DNA of 64,000 nt from Mycobacterium sp. Root265 (GTDB taxonomy: Bacteria > Actinomycetota > Actinomycetes > Mycobacteriales > Mycobacteriaceae). This document shows positions 25,054-33,970 of this stretch, piece by piece; the stretch's first letter is position 1, and each line of letters begins with the position of its first letter. The stretch covers positions 591,618 to 655,617 of the forward strand of contig NZ_LMJA01000001.1 in NCBI RefSeq assembly GCF_001428895.1, in the 5' to 3' direction. Made by a program: the position numbers and the translations under genes. The notes beneath the pieces are model-generated. The model was given only the letters and a program-made list of their open reading frames with translations, made no database searches and had not been told where the DNA came from.

Positions 25054-25617
25054 ATGGCCGGCCCCCGTGACCGCATGATCGTTTCCGCGGCGCTGCTCAT
25101 CCGCGAACGCGGCGCACATTCGACCGCGATCTCCGACGTCCTGCAACACAGTGGCGCGCCGCGCGGTTCGGCCTACCACCACTTCCCCGGTGGACGAACC
25201 CAATTACTCTGCGAGGCAGTTGATTTCGCCAGCGATCATATCGCGCACCGGATATCCGGCGCGGCCGGCGCGGTCGAGGCCCTCGACACGGTGGTCGACG
25301 GGTTCCGCAGCCAGCTCACCGAGACCGCTTTCCGGGCCGGCTGCCCGGTGGCCGCGGTCGCCGTCGAGGCCGACAACCCACCGGTCGTCGCGCGGGCGGC
25401 GGCGGCATTCACCCGCTGGACCGGGCTGATCGAAGAGCTCCTGCGCCGCGACGGTGTCACCGCCGAGCGCGCCGCCGAACTCGCGATGCTCACCACCACT
25501 GCGATCGAAGGCGCCGTCCTGGTCGCCCGCACCACCGGCGACGCCGGCGCACTCGACCTCGTCCACCGGCAGTTACGCGCCCTCGTGACCGCCGAAACCG
25601 GCGAACGGAAGGCATGA
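25054..25617 (+). CDS. TetR-family regulator of the oxidoreductase operon
   Basis: 187 residues from ATG 25054 with GAAGGGA upstream. The HTH lies at about residues 15-50 (ALLIRERGAHSTAISDVLQHSGAPRGSAYHHFPGG), where GSxYHHFP is characteristic of the LmrA/YxaF-like subgroup. The C-terminal domain has AGCPVAAVAVEAD, typical of that subgroup's ligand domain. Its stop is two bases before the ATG of the molybdopterin oxidoreductase, so both belong to one transcript and the regulator likely controls its own operon through the palindrome at 25014-25033. Confidence 0.85.
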   Translation: MAGPRDRMIVSAALLIRERGAHSTAISDVLQHSGAPRGSAYHHFPGGRTQLLCEAVDFASDHIAHRISGAAGAVEALDTVVDGFRSQLTETAFRAGCPVAAVAVEADNPPVVARAAAAFTRWTGLIEELLRRDGVTAERAAELAMLTTTAIEGAVLVARTTGDAGALDLVHRQLRALVTAETGERKA

Positions 25618-25618
25618 C

Positions 25619-27865
25619 ATGACCGAACCGACCCAGATCCCGCCGTGGCAACCCACGGCCTGCATCCTCTGCGAATGCAACTGCGGCATCGTGGTCCAAC
25701 TCGAAGGCCGCACGCTGGCCAAGATCCGCGGCGACAAAGAACATCCGGCTTCGCAGGGCTATACCTGCAACAAGGCCTTGCGGCTGGACCACTATCAGAA
25801 CAACCGGGCCCGGCTGACCTCCCCGATGCGCCGCACGCCCGCCGGCGAGTACGAGGAGATCGACTGGGACACCGCGATCACCGAGATCGCCGAGGGCTTC
25901 GCCCGCATCCGCGACGAATACGGCGGGGACAAGATCTTCTACTACGGGGGCGGCGGCCAGGGGAATCACCTCGGCGGCGCCTACAGCGGCGCGTTCCTGA
26001 AGGCACTCGGCGCCCGGTACCGCTCGAATGCCCTGGCGCAGGAGAAAACCGGTGAGTTCTGGGTGGACAGCCAGCTCTACGGCGGGCACACCCGTGGCGA
26101 GTTCGAGCATGCCGAGGTCTCGGTGTTCGTCGGGAAGAACCCGTGGATGTCGCAGAGCTTTCCGCGGGCCCGCACGGTGCTCAACGAGATCGCCAAGGAC
26201 CCGGCCCGGTCCATGATCGTCATCGACCCGGTGATCACCGATACCGCGAAGCTCGCCGACTTCCATCTGCGGGTGCGGCCCGGCACGGACGCCTGGTGCC
26301 TGACCGCGCTGGCTGCGGTGCTGGTGCAGGAAAACCTGTGCGATGAGGCGTTCCTGGCCGAGCATGTCACCGGCGTCGAACCGGTACGGCGGGCGCTGGC
26401 CGAGGTGGACGTCGAGGATTACGCCCGGCGCAGTGGGGTGGACGCGGAGTTGCTGCGGAACGCAGCGCGCCGGATCGCCGCGGCCGCAAGTGTTTCGGTC
26501 TTCGAGGATCTCGGTATCCAGCAGGCACCCAACAGCACGTTGTGCTCGTACCTGAACAAGTTGTTGTGGATCTTCACCGGCAACTTCGCCAAACGCGGTG
26601 GCCAGCATCTGCATTCGACCTTCGCGCCGCTGTTCGGCGCCGGCGGTGTGGGCCGCACCCCGGTCACCGGGGCGCCGATCATCGCCGGCCTGGTGCCCTC
26701 CAATGCGGTGCCCCAGGAAATCCTCGGCGACCATCCCGACCGGTTCCGCGCCATGATCGTCGAGAGCAGCAACCCGGCGCATTCGATCGCCGACTCTGCC
26801 GCGGTGGGCGAAGCGCTGCGCGCGCTGGAGCTGCTGGTGGTGGTCGACGTCGCGATGACCGAGACGGCGCGTCTGGCGCACTACGTGCTGCCCGCGGCCA
26901 GCCAGTTCGAGAAGGTCGAGGCGACCTTCTTCAATCTCGAGTTCCCGCACAACACCTTCCATCTGCGCCACCCGCTGCTGGACCCGCTACCGGGCACCCT
27001 GCCCGAGCCGGAGATCTGGGCGCGGCTGGTACGTGAACTCGGCGTCGTCGACGATGCCGAGCTGCACCCGTTGCGCCGGGCCGCCGCCGACGGGCTGGAT
27101 GCGTACACGCAGGCCTTCTTCGCCGCGCTCGGCGCGAATCCGTCGCTGGGCAAAGTGCTGCCCTACGTGCTCTACGAGACGTTGGGCCCGAGCCTGCCCG
27201 ACGGGCTGGCCGGCGCGGCCGGTCTGTGGGGGTTGGCGCAGAAGGTGGCGTTGACCTATCCGGAGGCGGTGCGGCGCGCCGGGCACACCGACGGCAACGC
27301 CTTGTTCACCGCGATCCTGGAAAGCCGCTCCGGGCTGACCTTCACCGAACACGAGTACGCCGACGACTGGGCGCTGATCAGCCACGCGGACCGCCGCATC
27401 GCGCTCGAGATCCCGGAGCTGATCACCGAACTCGGCGCGCTGGCCACCGACCGCCCGCTGCTGACCAGCAGCGAATATCCGATCGTGCTGTCGGCCGGGG
27501 AACGCCGCGCGTTCACGGCCAACGACATCATCCGGGACCCGGTGTGGCGCAAACGCGATACCGACGGCGCGCTGCGGGTCAGCGTCGAGGACGCCCGCTC
27601 ACTGGGATTGACCGACGGGGGCCGCGCCCGCATCACCACCGCCTCCGGTGCCGCGGAGGCCTGCGTCGAGATCAGCGAGGCCATGTTGCCCGGGCACGCC
27701 TCGTTGCCCAACGGCTACGGGCTGGACTTCGCCGCGGTCGACGGCACCGTGACGGCACCGGGGGTCGCACCCAATGCGCTGACCGCGTCGGATTGGCGCG
27801 ACGCCTTTGCCGGCACGCCGTGGCACAAGCACGTGCCGGCGCGTATCGACCCCGTCGGGGTTTAG
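25619..27865 (+). CDS. Molybdopterin (bis-MGD) oxidoreductase with [4Fe-4S] cluster
   Basis: 748 residues. The N-terminal cluster motif is C15-x2-C18-x3-C22-x26-C49. The catalytic molybdopterin domains follow (FYYGGGGQGNHLGGAYSGAF, IVIDPVITDTAKLADFHLRVRPGTDAW, MIVESSNPAHS) and the C-terminal MGD-binding beta-barrel (NGYGLDFAAVDGTV). This is the DMSO-reductase/formate-dehydrogenase superfamily. No twin-arginine signal is present, so it is probably cytoplasmic. The Mo ligand and substrate cannot be fixed. The gene overlaps the convergent Pro-rich gene at the stop codons. No redox partner subunit is adjacent. Confidence 0.93.
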   Translation: MTEPTQIPPWQPTACILCECNCGIVVQLEGRTLAKIRGDKEHPASQGYTCNKALRLDHYQNNRARLTSPMRRTPAGEYEEIDWDTAITEIAEGFARIRDEYGGDKIFYYGGGGQGNHLGGAYSGAFLKALGARYRSNALAQEKTGEFWVDSQLYGGHTRGEFEHAEVSVFVGKNPWMSQSFPRARTVLNEIAKDPARSMIVIDPVITDTAKLADFHLRVRPGTDAWCLTALAAVLVQENLCDEAFLAEHVTGVEPVRRALAEVDVEDYARRSGVDAELLRNAARRIAAAASVSVFEDLGIQQAPNSTLCSYLNKLLWIFTGNFAKRGGQHLHSTFAPLFGAGGVGRTPVTGAPIIAGLVPSNAVPQEILGDHPDRFRAMIVESSNPAHSIADSAAVGEALRALELLVVVDVAMTETARLAHYVLPAASQFEKVEATFFNLEFPHNTFHLRHPLLDPLPGTLPEPEIWARLVRELGVVDDAELHPLRRAAADGLDAYTQAFFAALGANPSLGKVLPYVLYETLGPSLPDGLAGAAGLWGLAQKVALTYPEAVRRAGHTDGNALFTAILESRSGLTFTEHEYADDWALISHADRRIALEIPELITELGALATDRPLLTSSEYPIVLSAGERRAFTANDIIRDPVWRKRDTDGALRVSVEDARSLGLTDGGRARITTASGAAEACVEISEAMLPGHASLPNGYGLDFAAVDGTVTAPGVAPNALTASDWRDAFAGTPWHKHVPARIDPVGV

Positions 27866-28371
27866 GGCGTCGCGGGATCGGCAGGCGCCGGAGCAGCGGG
27901 GGCGGCGGGAGCCGGCCCCGCGGCCGGGCCGGACGCCGGACCGGCGGGCGTGATCGGCACGTTCGGGCCCGGCGCCTGGGCCGGGATCGGGGTGTTCAGG
28001 TTGCGCTGCGAGATGCCGAGCAGCAGGGCTTCCTTTCCGCTGAGCTCCTGGTTCTGCACCGCGTGCCACAGATCCCGCAGGTAACTCACGTTCGGGGATT
28101 CGCCACCGGCCATGACGCTGGGATCCATCGTCGAGCCCGGCGGCAGAGCTTCCGGGCTGGGCAGGTGCGGCACGCCCTCGGTAGGCGCCGGTGCCGGGGC
28201 TGCCTGTACGGAGACGGCGGACGCCGGGGCTGCCGGCACGGGAGCCACATCCACCACCGGCGCGGGAGGTGGGGGCGGGGCAGGTTCGGCGACGGCCGGG
28301 GCGGCGAACATCAATGCGGCGAATCCGCCTCCGATGGCTGCGCTCAACACCTTGGCTCCGACATCGATCAT
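27862..28371 (-). CDS. Exported Pro/Ala-rich protein with small conserved core
   Basis: 169 residues. Signal peptide at 1-28 (AIGGGFAALMFAAPAVAEP), a Pro/Ala linker, then a compact core (LPPGSTMDPSVMAGGESPNVSYLRDLWHAVQNQELSGKEALLLGI, about residues 77-120) and a second Pro/Ala tail. The core is conserved-looking and alpha-helical, so it is probably the functional part; no family is recognised. The gene converges with the oxidoreductase with overlapping stops (TTAG). Confidence 0.65.
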   Translation of the reverse strand: MIDVGAKVLSAAIGGGFAALMFAAPAVAEPAPPPPPAPVVDVAPVPAAPASAVSVQAAPAPAPTEGVPHLPSPEALPPGSTMDPSVMAGGESPNVSYLRDLWHAVQNQELSGKEALLLGISQRNLNTPIPAQAPGPNVPITPAGPASGPAAGPAPAAPAAPAPADPATP

Positions 28372-28579
28372 CGCCGACGCTCCTTTCTGGTGAACATACT
28401 GCTCTATGGATTTTCCGTCGCGGGGCCTATTTCGTTACAGCTGAGACTGCTGTGACTTTCATATGAGTTTCCGGGTGTGTTCTGTCAGCCTCGGTCACCT
28501 TGTCCGACTTCAGGACGCGAGGTGTACCGCTGGTTCACAATGCGGTAACGCCACCAGTGCCTATTGCGGAGGTTGTGCA

Positions 28580-29836
28580 ATGCCGACACCCGACCTGCCC
28601 ACCGGTTTCGATTTCACCGATCCCGACATCTACGCCGAACGACTCCCGGTCGACGAACTCGCCCAGATGCGCAAGGTGGCTCCGATCTGGTGGAACGAGC
28701 AGCCGCTCGACAAGGGTGGGTTCGGTGACGGCGGCTTCTGGGTCGTGACCAAGCACAAGGACGTCAAGGAGGTCTCGCGGCGCAGTGACGTCTTCTCCAG
28801 CCTGGAGAAGACCGCCCTGCCGCGCTACGCCGACGGCACCGTCCAGGCGCAGATCGACTCCGGCAAGTTCGTGCTGCTGAACATGGATGCACCGCACCAC
28901 ACGCATCTGCGCAAGATCGTGTCCCGGGCATTCACGCCGCGTGCCGTCGAACAGCTGCGCGCCGACCTGGCCGACCGGGCCCGGGAGATCGCTGCGGCGG
29001 CCCTCGCCGAGGGCCGCGGCGACTTCGTCGAGCAGGTGTCCTGCGAACTGCCGCTCCAGGCCATCGCGGGCCTGATGGGCGTGCCGCAAGAGGACCGGAT
29101 GAAGTTGTTCCACTGGTCCAATCAGATGGTCGGCGACCAGGATCCGGAGTTCGCGAACAACGACGCGATCAGCGCCTCGGTGGAACTGATCACCTACGGC
29201 ATGCAGATGGCGGCGGAGAAGTCCGCCAATCCCACCGACGATCTCGTCACCAAACTGGTGCAGGCCGATGTCGAGGGCCACAAGCTCTCCGACGACGAGT
29301 TCGGGTTCTTCGTCATCCTGCTGGCCGTGGCGGGTAACGAGACCACGCGCAATTCGATCACCCAGGGGATGATGGCGTTCACCGACTTCCCCGACCAGTG
29401 GGAGCTGTTCAAGCGCGACCGCCCCGGCACTGCCGCCGACGAGATCGTCCGGTGGGCGACGCCGGTCACGTCATTCCAGCGCACCGCGCTGGAGGACACC
29501 GAACTGGACGGAGTGCCCATCAAGAAGGGACAGCGGGTGGTGATGTTCTACCGCTCGGCCAACTTCGACGAAGAGGTCTTCGAGGATCCGTTCAGCTTCA
29601 ACATCCTTCGCGATCCCAACCCGCACGTCGGTTTCGGCGGCACCGGCGCGCACTACTGCATCGGCGCAAACCTGGCCCGGATGACCATCGATCTGATGTT
29701 CAACGCGATCGCCGACGCCATGCCCGATCTCACCCCGCTGGAGAAGCCCGAACGCTTACGTTCGGGCTGGCTCAACGGCATCAAGCACTGGCAGGTCGAC
29801 TATGCCGGTGCGACCAGGCAGCCTGTCGCGCACTGA
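28580..29836 (+). CDS. cyp125: Cytochrome P450, CYP125-like steroid monooxygenase
   Basis: 418 residues from ATG 28580 with GGAGG upstream. I-helix AGNETTRN, ExxR in DEIVRWATPV, haem loop FGGTGAHYCIGANLAR. Long blocks (PTGFDFTDPDIYAERLPV, VSCELPLQAIAGLMGVPQEDR, NFDEEVFEDPFSFNILR, RLRSGWLNGIKHWQVDY) agree with M. tuberculosis CYP125A1 as I recall it; that enzyme oxidises the C26/C27 methyl of cholesterol and cholestenone. No KstR-type motif was seen in the 200 bases upstream, so this may be a paralogue under other control. Its last 56 bases overlap the next gene on the minus strand. Confidence 0.9.
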   Translation: MPTPDLPTGFDFTDPDIYAERLPVDELAQMRKVAPIWWNEQPLDKGGFGDGGFWVVTKHKDVKEVSRRSDVFSSLEKTALPRYADGTVQAQIDSGKFVLLNMDAPHHTHLRKIVSRAFTPRAVEQLRADLADRAREIAAAALAEGRGDFVEQVSCELPLQAIAGLMGVPQEDRMKLFHWSNQMVGDQDPEFANNDAISASVELITYGMQMAAEKSANPTDDLVTKLVQADVEGHKLSDDEFGFFVILLAVAGNETTRNSITQGMMAFTDFPDQWELFKRDRPGTAADEIVRWATPVTSFQRTALEDTELDGVPIKKGQRVVMFYRSANFDEEVFEDPFSFNILRDPNPHVGFGGTGAHYCIGANLARMTIDLMFNAIADAMPDLTPLEKPERLRSGWLNGIKHWQVDYAGATRQPVAH

Positions 29837-30134
29837 CTCCGGGCGCCGCTCGATAGTCCAGGATGGATCTCCAGTAGTCCTCGTCGATCTCGCCGTCACG
29901 CCGGAGCACGATGGCCAGACCGGTCGCCATCGCGATGCCGAGCAGTCCCAGCCACAGGCCGGCCAGCGCGATCGCCACCCACAGCACCGTGGTCAGCGCC
30001 GGCCACGGTGAGAGCACCGCGAGGACCGGCGCGAAGAAGAAACCGGTGCCGATGTACCAGGATGATCCGGCGCGGTCGCACCGGAGCACGAGGCGCAGCC
30101 ACCGGGGGACGTCTGGATTCCGGGTCTCTGTCAT
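29781..30134 (-). CDS. Small two-TM membrane protein
   Basis: 117 residues from ATG 30134; a GTG at 30143 is also in frame. Two hydrophobic segments (YIGTGFFFAPVLAVL, and LTTVLWVAIALAGLWLGLLGIAMATGLAIVL) are separated by a short loop. The C-terminus is charged (RRDGEIDEDYWRSILDYR). Family unknown. It is divergent from the XRE regulator and its 3' end overlaps the CYP125-like gene by 56 bases. Confidence 0.6.
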   Translation of the reverse strand: MTETRNPDVPRWLRLVLRCDRAGSSWYIGTGFFFAPVLAVLSPWPALTTVLWVAIALAGLWLGLLGIAMATGLAIVLRRDGEIDEDYWRSILDYRAAPGVSARQAAWSHRHSRPASA

Positions 30135-30202
30135 GACCACCACCGTCGTCCACAGAGGTCAGCGCCGCAATTACCAGTGAGGTAATGGTGCCGTGACCGG
30201 AT

Positions 30203-30997
30203 GTGGTCAAGACTGACGGAGTGACCGGTGTTGACCTGCAGACTCCCCCGTTCGGTTCGTTGATGCGATCGTGGCGGCAACGTCGACGGCTGAGCCAGCT
30301 CGACCTCGCGCTGGAGGCCGACGTGTCGGCGCGGCACGTCAGCTTCATCGAGACCGGACGATCGGCACCCAGCCGCGCCATGGTGCTGCGGCTGGCCGCG
30401 GCTCTCGAGGTACCCGCCCGTGAGCAGAACCAGCTGCTGATTGCCGCCGGCCTGGCCCCCGCGTATTCCGAACGCACACTGCACGATCCCGGGATGTCCG
30501 CGGTGCGGGCCGGTGTCGAGCGAGTTCTCAACGCCTACAACCCCTTCCCGTGCCTGGCCATCGACCGCGGCTGGAATGTGTTGCAGGTCAACGCGGGTGC
30601 GGCGATCCTGCTCGACGGGGTGGCCGCCCATCTGCTGGCCCAGCCCAACGCGCTGCGGATCTCGCTGCACCCCGACGGGCTGGCCCCGCGGATCCGCAAC
30701 CTGGCGCAGTGGCGTCATCACGTCATCGGGCGGTTGCGGCGCGAGGCCGCGGTCAGCGGTTCGGCGCAGTCCGCCGAGCTGCTCGCCGAGATCGAGTCGT
30801 ATCCGGGTGGCCTGGATGAGAGCACCGATCTGGGCGGTGTCGTGGTCCCCTTGGAACTGATGGGTCCGGGCGGGCAGGTCCTCACCTTCCTCAGCACCGT
30901 CACGACCTTCGGTACCGCTCTCGACCTGACCGCGGCCGAGCTCAGCATCGAGGCGTTCCTGCCCGCCGATGACTCGACCGCCGAAGCGCTACGCTGA
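30203..30997 (+). CDS. XRE-family regulator with MmyB-like ligand domain
   Basis: 264 residues from GTG 30203; GTG 30221 is an alternative and the true start is uncertain. The HTH is at about residues 18-75 (LMRSWRQRRRLSQLDLALEADVSARHVSFIETGRSAPS). The C-terminal MmyB-like PAS-type domain follows (NPFPCLAIDRGWNVLQVNAGAAILL, HPDGLAPRIRNL), which in crystallised relatives binds a fatty acid. It sits 66 bases upstream of an AhpD-like gene in the same direction and may control it and the divergent membrane protein gene. Confidence 0.88.
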   Translation: MVKTDGVTGVDLQTPPFGSLMRSWRQRRRLSQLDLALEADVSARHVSFIETGRSAPSRAMVLRLAAALEVPAREQNQLLIAAGLAPAYSERTLHDPGMSAVRAGVERVLNAYNPFPCLAIDRGWNVLQVNAGAAILLDGVAAHLLAQPNALRISLHPDGLAPRIRNLAQWRHHVIGRLRREAAVSGSAQSAELLAEIESYPGGLDESTDLGGVVVPLELMGPGGQVLTFLSTVTTFGTALDLTAAELSIEAFLPADDSTAEALR

Positions 30998-31063
30998 CAA
31001 CCGTTTACGTCGCGGGGCATAAAACCGTTGCCGAAGCAACGGCCTGCGCGCCATGGTGCAGTC

Positions 31064-31675
31064 ATGACTGCGACCGCCGATTCCCCGACCACGCTGACCC
31101 CGGCCACCATCTCCCGGCTGCGGGTGCCGGAGATCGACGAGCTGTCCCGCCCGGCGGTGAAGGGGTTCTTCGCCAAGCAACAACGCGACGAGGGGCTGAC
31201 GTCGAATTGGTTTCGCGCGCTGTCCCTGAACGAAGGCGACCTGGAACGCCTCAACGGCTACCTGCTTCCGCTGCTGGGCACCGACGGACGGGGCGGGCTG
31301 ACCGATCGTGAGCGGGAGGTCATCGCGACCGTCGTGTCCGGGGAGAACCGGTGCGCCTACTGCCACACAAATCACGCCAACAAACTGGGCAAGGTCGCCG
31401 GCGACTGGTCCTTCGGCCAGCGGGTGGCCATCGATCACCACCAGGTGGCCGAGCTGACCGACCGCGAACGGGCACTCGCCGATCTCGCGATCGCGGTCAA
31501 CAACAACCCGCAGTCCATCCGCGAGGCGGACTTCGCCCGGCTGCGCGAGCTCGGCCTCGATGACCACCTGATTCTGGAGGGCATCTCCATCGCCGCGTTC
31601 ATCGGCGCCACCAACCGCATCGGCATCGCGCTGTCGGTGCCGCCCAATCCGGAGTACACCGGCGTCCCGGGCTGA
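31064..31675 (+). CDS. AhpD-like peroxidase-related protein
   Basis: 203 residues from ATG 31064. The catalytic redox pair is CAYC in ENRCAYCHTNHANKL (about residues 96-110), with the downstream His of the CxxC-x3-H pattern, as in the AhpD/carboxymuconolactone decarboxylase fold. Family members reduce peroxides by a CxxC disulfide relay. The N-terminal 70 residues (RVPEIDELSRPAVKGFF, then SLNEGDLERLNGYLLPLL) fit the peroxidase-related subgroup. It follows the XRE/MmyB-type regulator and is probably controlled by it. No signal peptide. Confidence 0.82.
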   Translation: MTATADSPTTLTPATISRLRVPEIDELSRPAVKGFFAKQQRDEGLTSNWFRALSLNEGDLERLNGYLLPLLGTDGRGGLTDREREVIATVVSGENRCAYCHTNHANKLGKVAGDWSFGQRVAIDHHQVAELTDRERALADLAIAVNNNPQSIREADFARLRELGLDDHLILEGISIAAFIGATNRIGIALSVPPNPEYTGVPG

Positions 31676-31700
31676 CTTGCCGAGTCGGCGGGCAATCCAC

Positions 31701-31711
31701 TGGTATGACCA
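31701..31711. promoter_or_regulatory. Candidate FadR-type operator TGGTATGACCA
   Basis: TGGT and ACCA arms with a three-base centre, 36 bases before the FadR-type regulator start. The pattern resembles the CTGGTnnGACC core bound by FadR-family proteins. Autoregulation of the regulator-hydroxylase operon is the likely role. Confidence 0.5.
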
Positions 31712-31747
31712 CTTGACCTTTTACCGGGTGGCTGCGATGCTCGATGC

Positions 31748-32470
31748 ATGGCACTGCAACCGGTCAACCGTCGCTCGGTCCCCGAGGATGTCTTCGAACA
31801 GATCGTCGCCGAGGTACTCAGCGGCGAGATGAAGCCCGGTGACGCGCTGCCCAGCGAGCGTCGCCTCGCCGAGGTCCTCGGCGTGTCCCGGCCCGCCGTA
31901 CGCGAAGCGCTCAAACGCCTCACCTCGACGGGACTGGTGGACATCCGGCAGGGCGACACCACCACGGTGCGCGATTTCCGCAAGCACGCCGGGCTGGACC
32001 TGCTCCCCCGGCTGCTGTTCCGGGCCGGCGAACTCGACATCGCCGTGGTGCGTTCCATCCTGGAAACCCGGTTGCACAACGGTCCCAAGGTGGCCGAACT
32101 TGCCGCCGCACGACGCGGACCGGAACTGGCCGCCCTGCTCGACGCGACCATCGACGATCTGAGCGCGGACACCGACCCGGTTCAGCGGCAACGTCATGCA
32201 CTGACCTTCTGGGACCACCTGGTCGACGGAGCGGACTCGATCGCCTTCCGGCTGATGTACAACACACTGCGCGCGACCTACGAACCCGCCCTGCCCGCGC
32301 TCGCCGTGATGATGGCCGCCGAGGTCGGCCATCCCGAGGCGTATCGGGCGATCGCCGACGCCGTGCGCACCGGCAACACCGACGCGGCCGCGGCCGCCGC
32401 CCGCGCCCTGCTGGAACCCGCCACCACCGCGCTGCTGGGCGCGCTCACCGAACTGGAGGACCTCACGTGA
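31748..32470 (+). CDS. FadR/GntR-family regulator
   Basis: 240 residues. Winged helix at residues 10-75 ([31 protein letters not shown], then [16 protein letters not shown]) and a helical C-terminal domain with [18 protein letters not shown] and a late region [17 protein letters not shown]. It is more like the fatty-acid-responsive FadR group than sugar-responsive members. Its last codons overlap the start of the next gene in GTGA, so translation is coupled and the downstream hydroxylase is the obvious target. Confidence 0.87.
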   Translation: MALQPVNRRSVPEDVFEQIVAEVLSGEMKPGDALPSERRLAEVLGVSRPAVREALKRLTSTGLVDIRQGDTTTVRDFRKHAGLDLLPRLLFRAGELDIAVVRSILETRLHNGPKVAELAAARRGPELAALLDATIDDLSADTDPVQRQRHALTFWDHLVDGADSIAFRLMYNTLRATYEPALPALAVMMAAEVGHPEAYRAIADAVRTGNTDAAAAAARALLEPATTALLGALTELEDLT

Positions 32471-33114
32471 GCACCCGCCGCGGTGTCACATTGGCCGATG
32501 CGGGACGGGAGTTCCGGCGCCACCCGACGCCGTGGATGCTCACCGGGACGCTACTCGCCGCGGCGGCCGCCCGGCTGGCCGTGGGCGACTGGCAGATCAC
32601 CGATGCCGTGGTACCGCTGGCCATGCTCGCGGTGTTCCCGTTCGCCGAATGGGTGATCCACGTGGTCATCCTGCACTGGCGGCCGCGCCGGATCGCCGGT
32701 GTCACCGTGGATCCGCTGCTGTCGCGCAAGCATCGCGACCACCATGTCGAGCCGCGCGATCTGCCGCTGGTGTTCATCCCCTGGCAGTCGCTGCTGTGGG
32801 TACTGCCGTTGGCCGTGGCGATCGCACTGCTCGCCTTCCCCAGCCTCGGGCGGGGTCTGACGTTCCTGACGTTCCTGGCGCTGCTCGGCATCGGCTACGA
32901 ATGGTGCCACTACCTGATCCACACCGACTACAAGCCGAAAACGGCTGTCTACCGGTCGATCTGGCGCAATCATCGCCGGCACCACTTCAAGAACGAGCAC
33001 TACTGGTTCACCGTCACCAGCAGTGGCACCGCCGACCGGGTGCTGGGCACCTACCCGGATCCGGGCACCGTGGAAGCCTCGCCGACAGCGCGCAATCTGC
33101 ACGCTCAGACGTGA
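32467..33114 (+). CDS. Sterol desaturase/fatty acid hydroxylase superfamily membrane enzyme
   Basis: 215 residues. Four or five hydrophobic segments and the histidine clusters of a di-iron membrane hydroxylase: HVVILH, KHRDHH, HYLIH and HRRHH. This family hydroxylates or desaturates sterols, fatty acids or carotenoids. The substrate is unknown. Its GTG start overlaps the stop of the FadR-type regulator, implying that acyl-CoA or a related lipid controls expression. It ends five bases before the convergent L,D-transpeptidase gene. Confidence 0.88.
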   Translation: MSTRRGVTLADAGREFRRHPTPWMLTGTLLAAAAARLAVGDWQITDAVVPLAMLAVFPFAEWVIHVVILHWRPRRIAGVTVDPLLSRKHRDHHVEPRDLPLVFIPWQSLLWVLPLAVAIALLAFPSLGRGLTFLTFLALLGIGYEWCHYLIHTDYKPKTAVYRSIWRNHRRHHFKNEHYWFTVTSSGTADRVLGTYPDPGTVEASPTARNLHAQT

Positions 33115-33119
33115 AAACC

Positions 33120-33866
33120 TCAGCCCTGCACGATGATCGGATCACCGATGCTGACGTTGTTGTAGTACCAGTCGGCATTGTCGGGGCTGAGGTTGATGCA
33201 ACCGTGGCTGACATTCGCGTACCCCTGAGAACCCACCGACCACGGAGCACCGTGCACATACACGCCGCCCCAGGTAACCCGCACCGCGTCGTAGACGGTC
33301 AGCTTGTAGCCCTCCGGGTCGTCCAGCGGAATGCCGATGGTGCGCGAATCCATCACGACCACGCTCTCCTTGCCCAGCGCGGTGAACCTGCCGATCGGGG
33401 TGGGGAATTTGGCCTTACCCATCGATGCCGGCATCTCCCGCGCGACGACACCGTCGATGCTCACGGTGAAGGTGTAGGCGCTGATGTCCGCGACACCGAC
33501 GACCTGAGCCCCGGTCTCGAACGAGGACTTGAAGCCGGTCGCCTGCACCGAGATGGTCGAGTGGGCCGGCCAGAAATCGGTCGGTGTGAAGCGCACCGTC
33601 GCGTCGTCCAGCCATTCGAAGGTGCCGGCCGGGACGGTGTCCGCCGAGATGGTGATGTCGCGTTGCGCCCTGGCACGGTCGCGGACCGGATCGGCGAAGG
33701 ACACGGTCACCGGATAGGCCACCCCGACGACTTCGCCGGGGGCCGGCGATACCGAGACCGCCGCCGGCGGTGTGGGCACCGCAGCCACACCGGTTGCTGT
33801 GGACGTGATCAGTGCGGCCGCGGCGATACCCGCCATGACCAGCACATTCCGAAAGTTTCTGCGCAA
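33120..33866 (-). CDS. ldtA: L,D-transpeptidase, LdtMt1-like
   Basis: 248 residues. Signal peptide or anchor at 1-29, an immunoglobulin-like domain at about 38-135 (SVSPAPGEVVGVAYPVTVSF), and the YkuD catalytic domain with YVHGAPWS (His205) and NVSHGCINLSPDN (His221, Cys223). The SHGC-N motif is complete. Long blocks (VVMDSRTIGIPL, GSQGYANVSHGCINLSPDN) match M. tuberculosis LdtMt1 (Rv0116c) as I recall it. These enzymes form 3-3 peptidoglycan cross-links in the periplasm and are the target of carbapenems. Confidence 0.95.
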   Translation of the reverse strand: MRRNFRNVLVMAGIAAAALITSTATGVAAVPTPPAAVSVSPAPGEVVGVAYPVTVSFADPVRDRARAQRDITISADTVPAGTFEWLDDATVRFTPTDFWPAHSTISVQATGFKSSFETGAQVVGVADISAYTFTVSIDGVVAREMPASMGKAKFPTPIGRFTALGKESVVVMDSRTIGIPLDDPEGYKLTVYDAVRVTWGGVYVHGAPWSVGSQGYANVSHGCINLSPDNADWYYNNVSIGDPIIVQG

Positions 33867-33970
33867 GTTCCGAACCTCCCCTGATTCCGGACATCCGGAC
33901 CTGGCCTGATGGACTACATGGTAGATCGTGCCGGGTGCGGGAAATGTTAGCCAGCGCAGCGCATCGGCGC

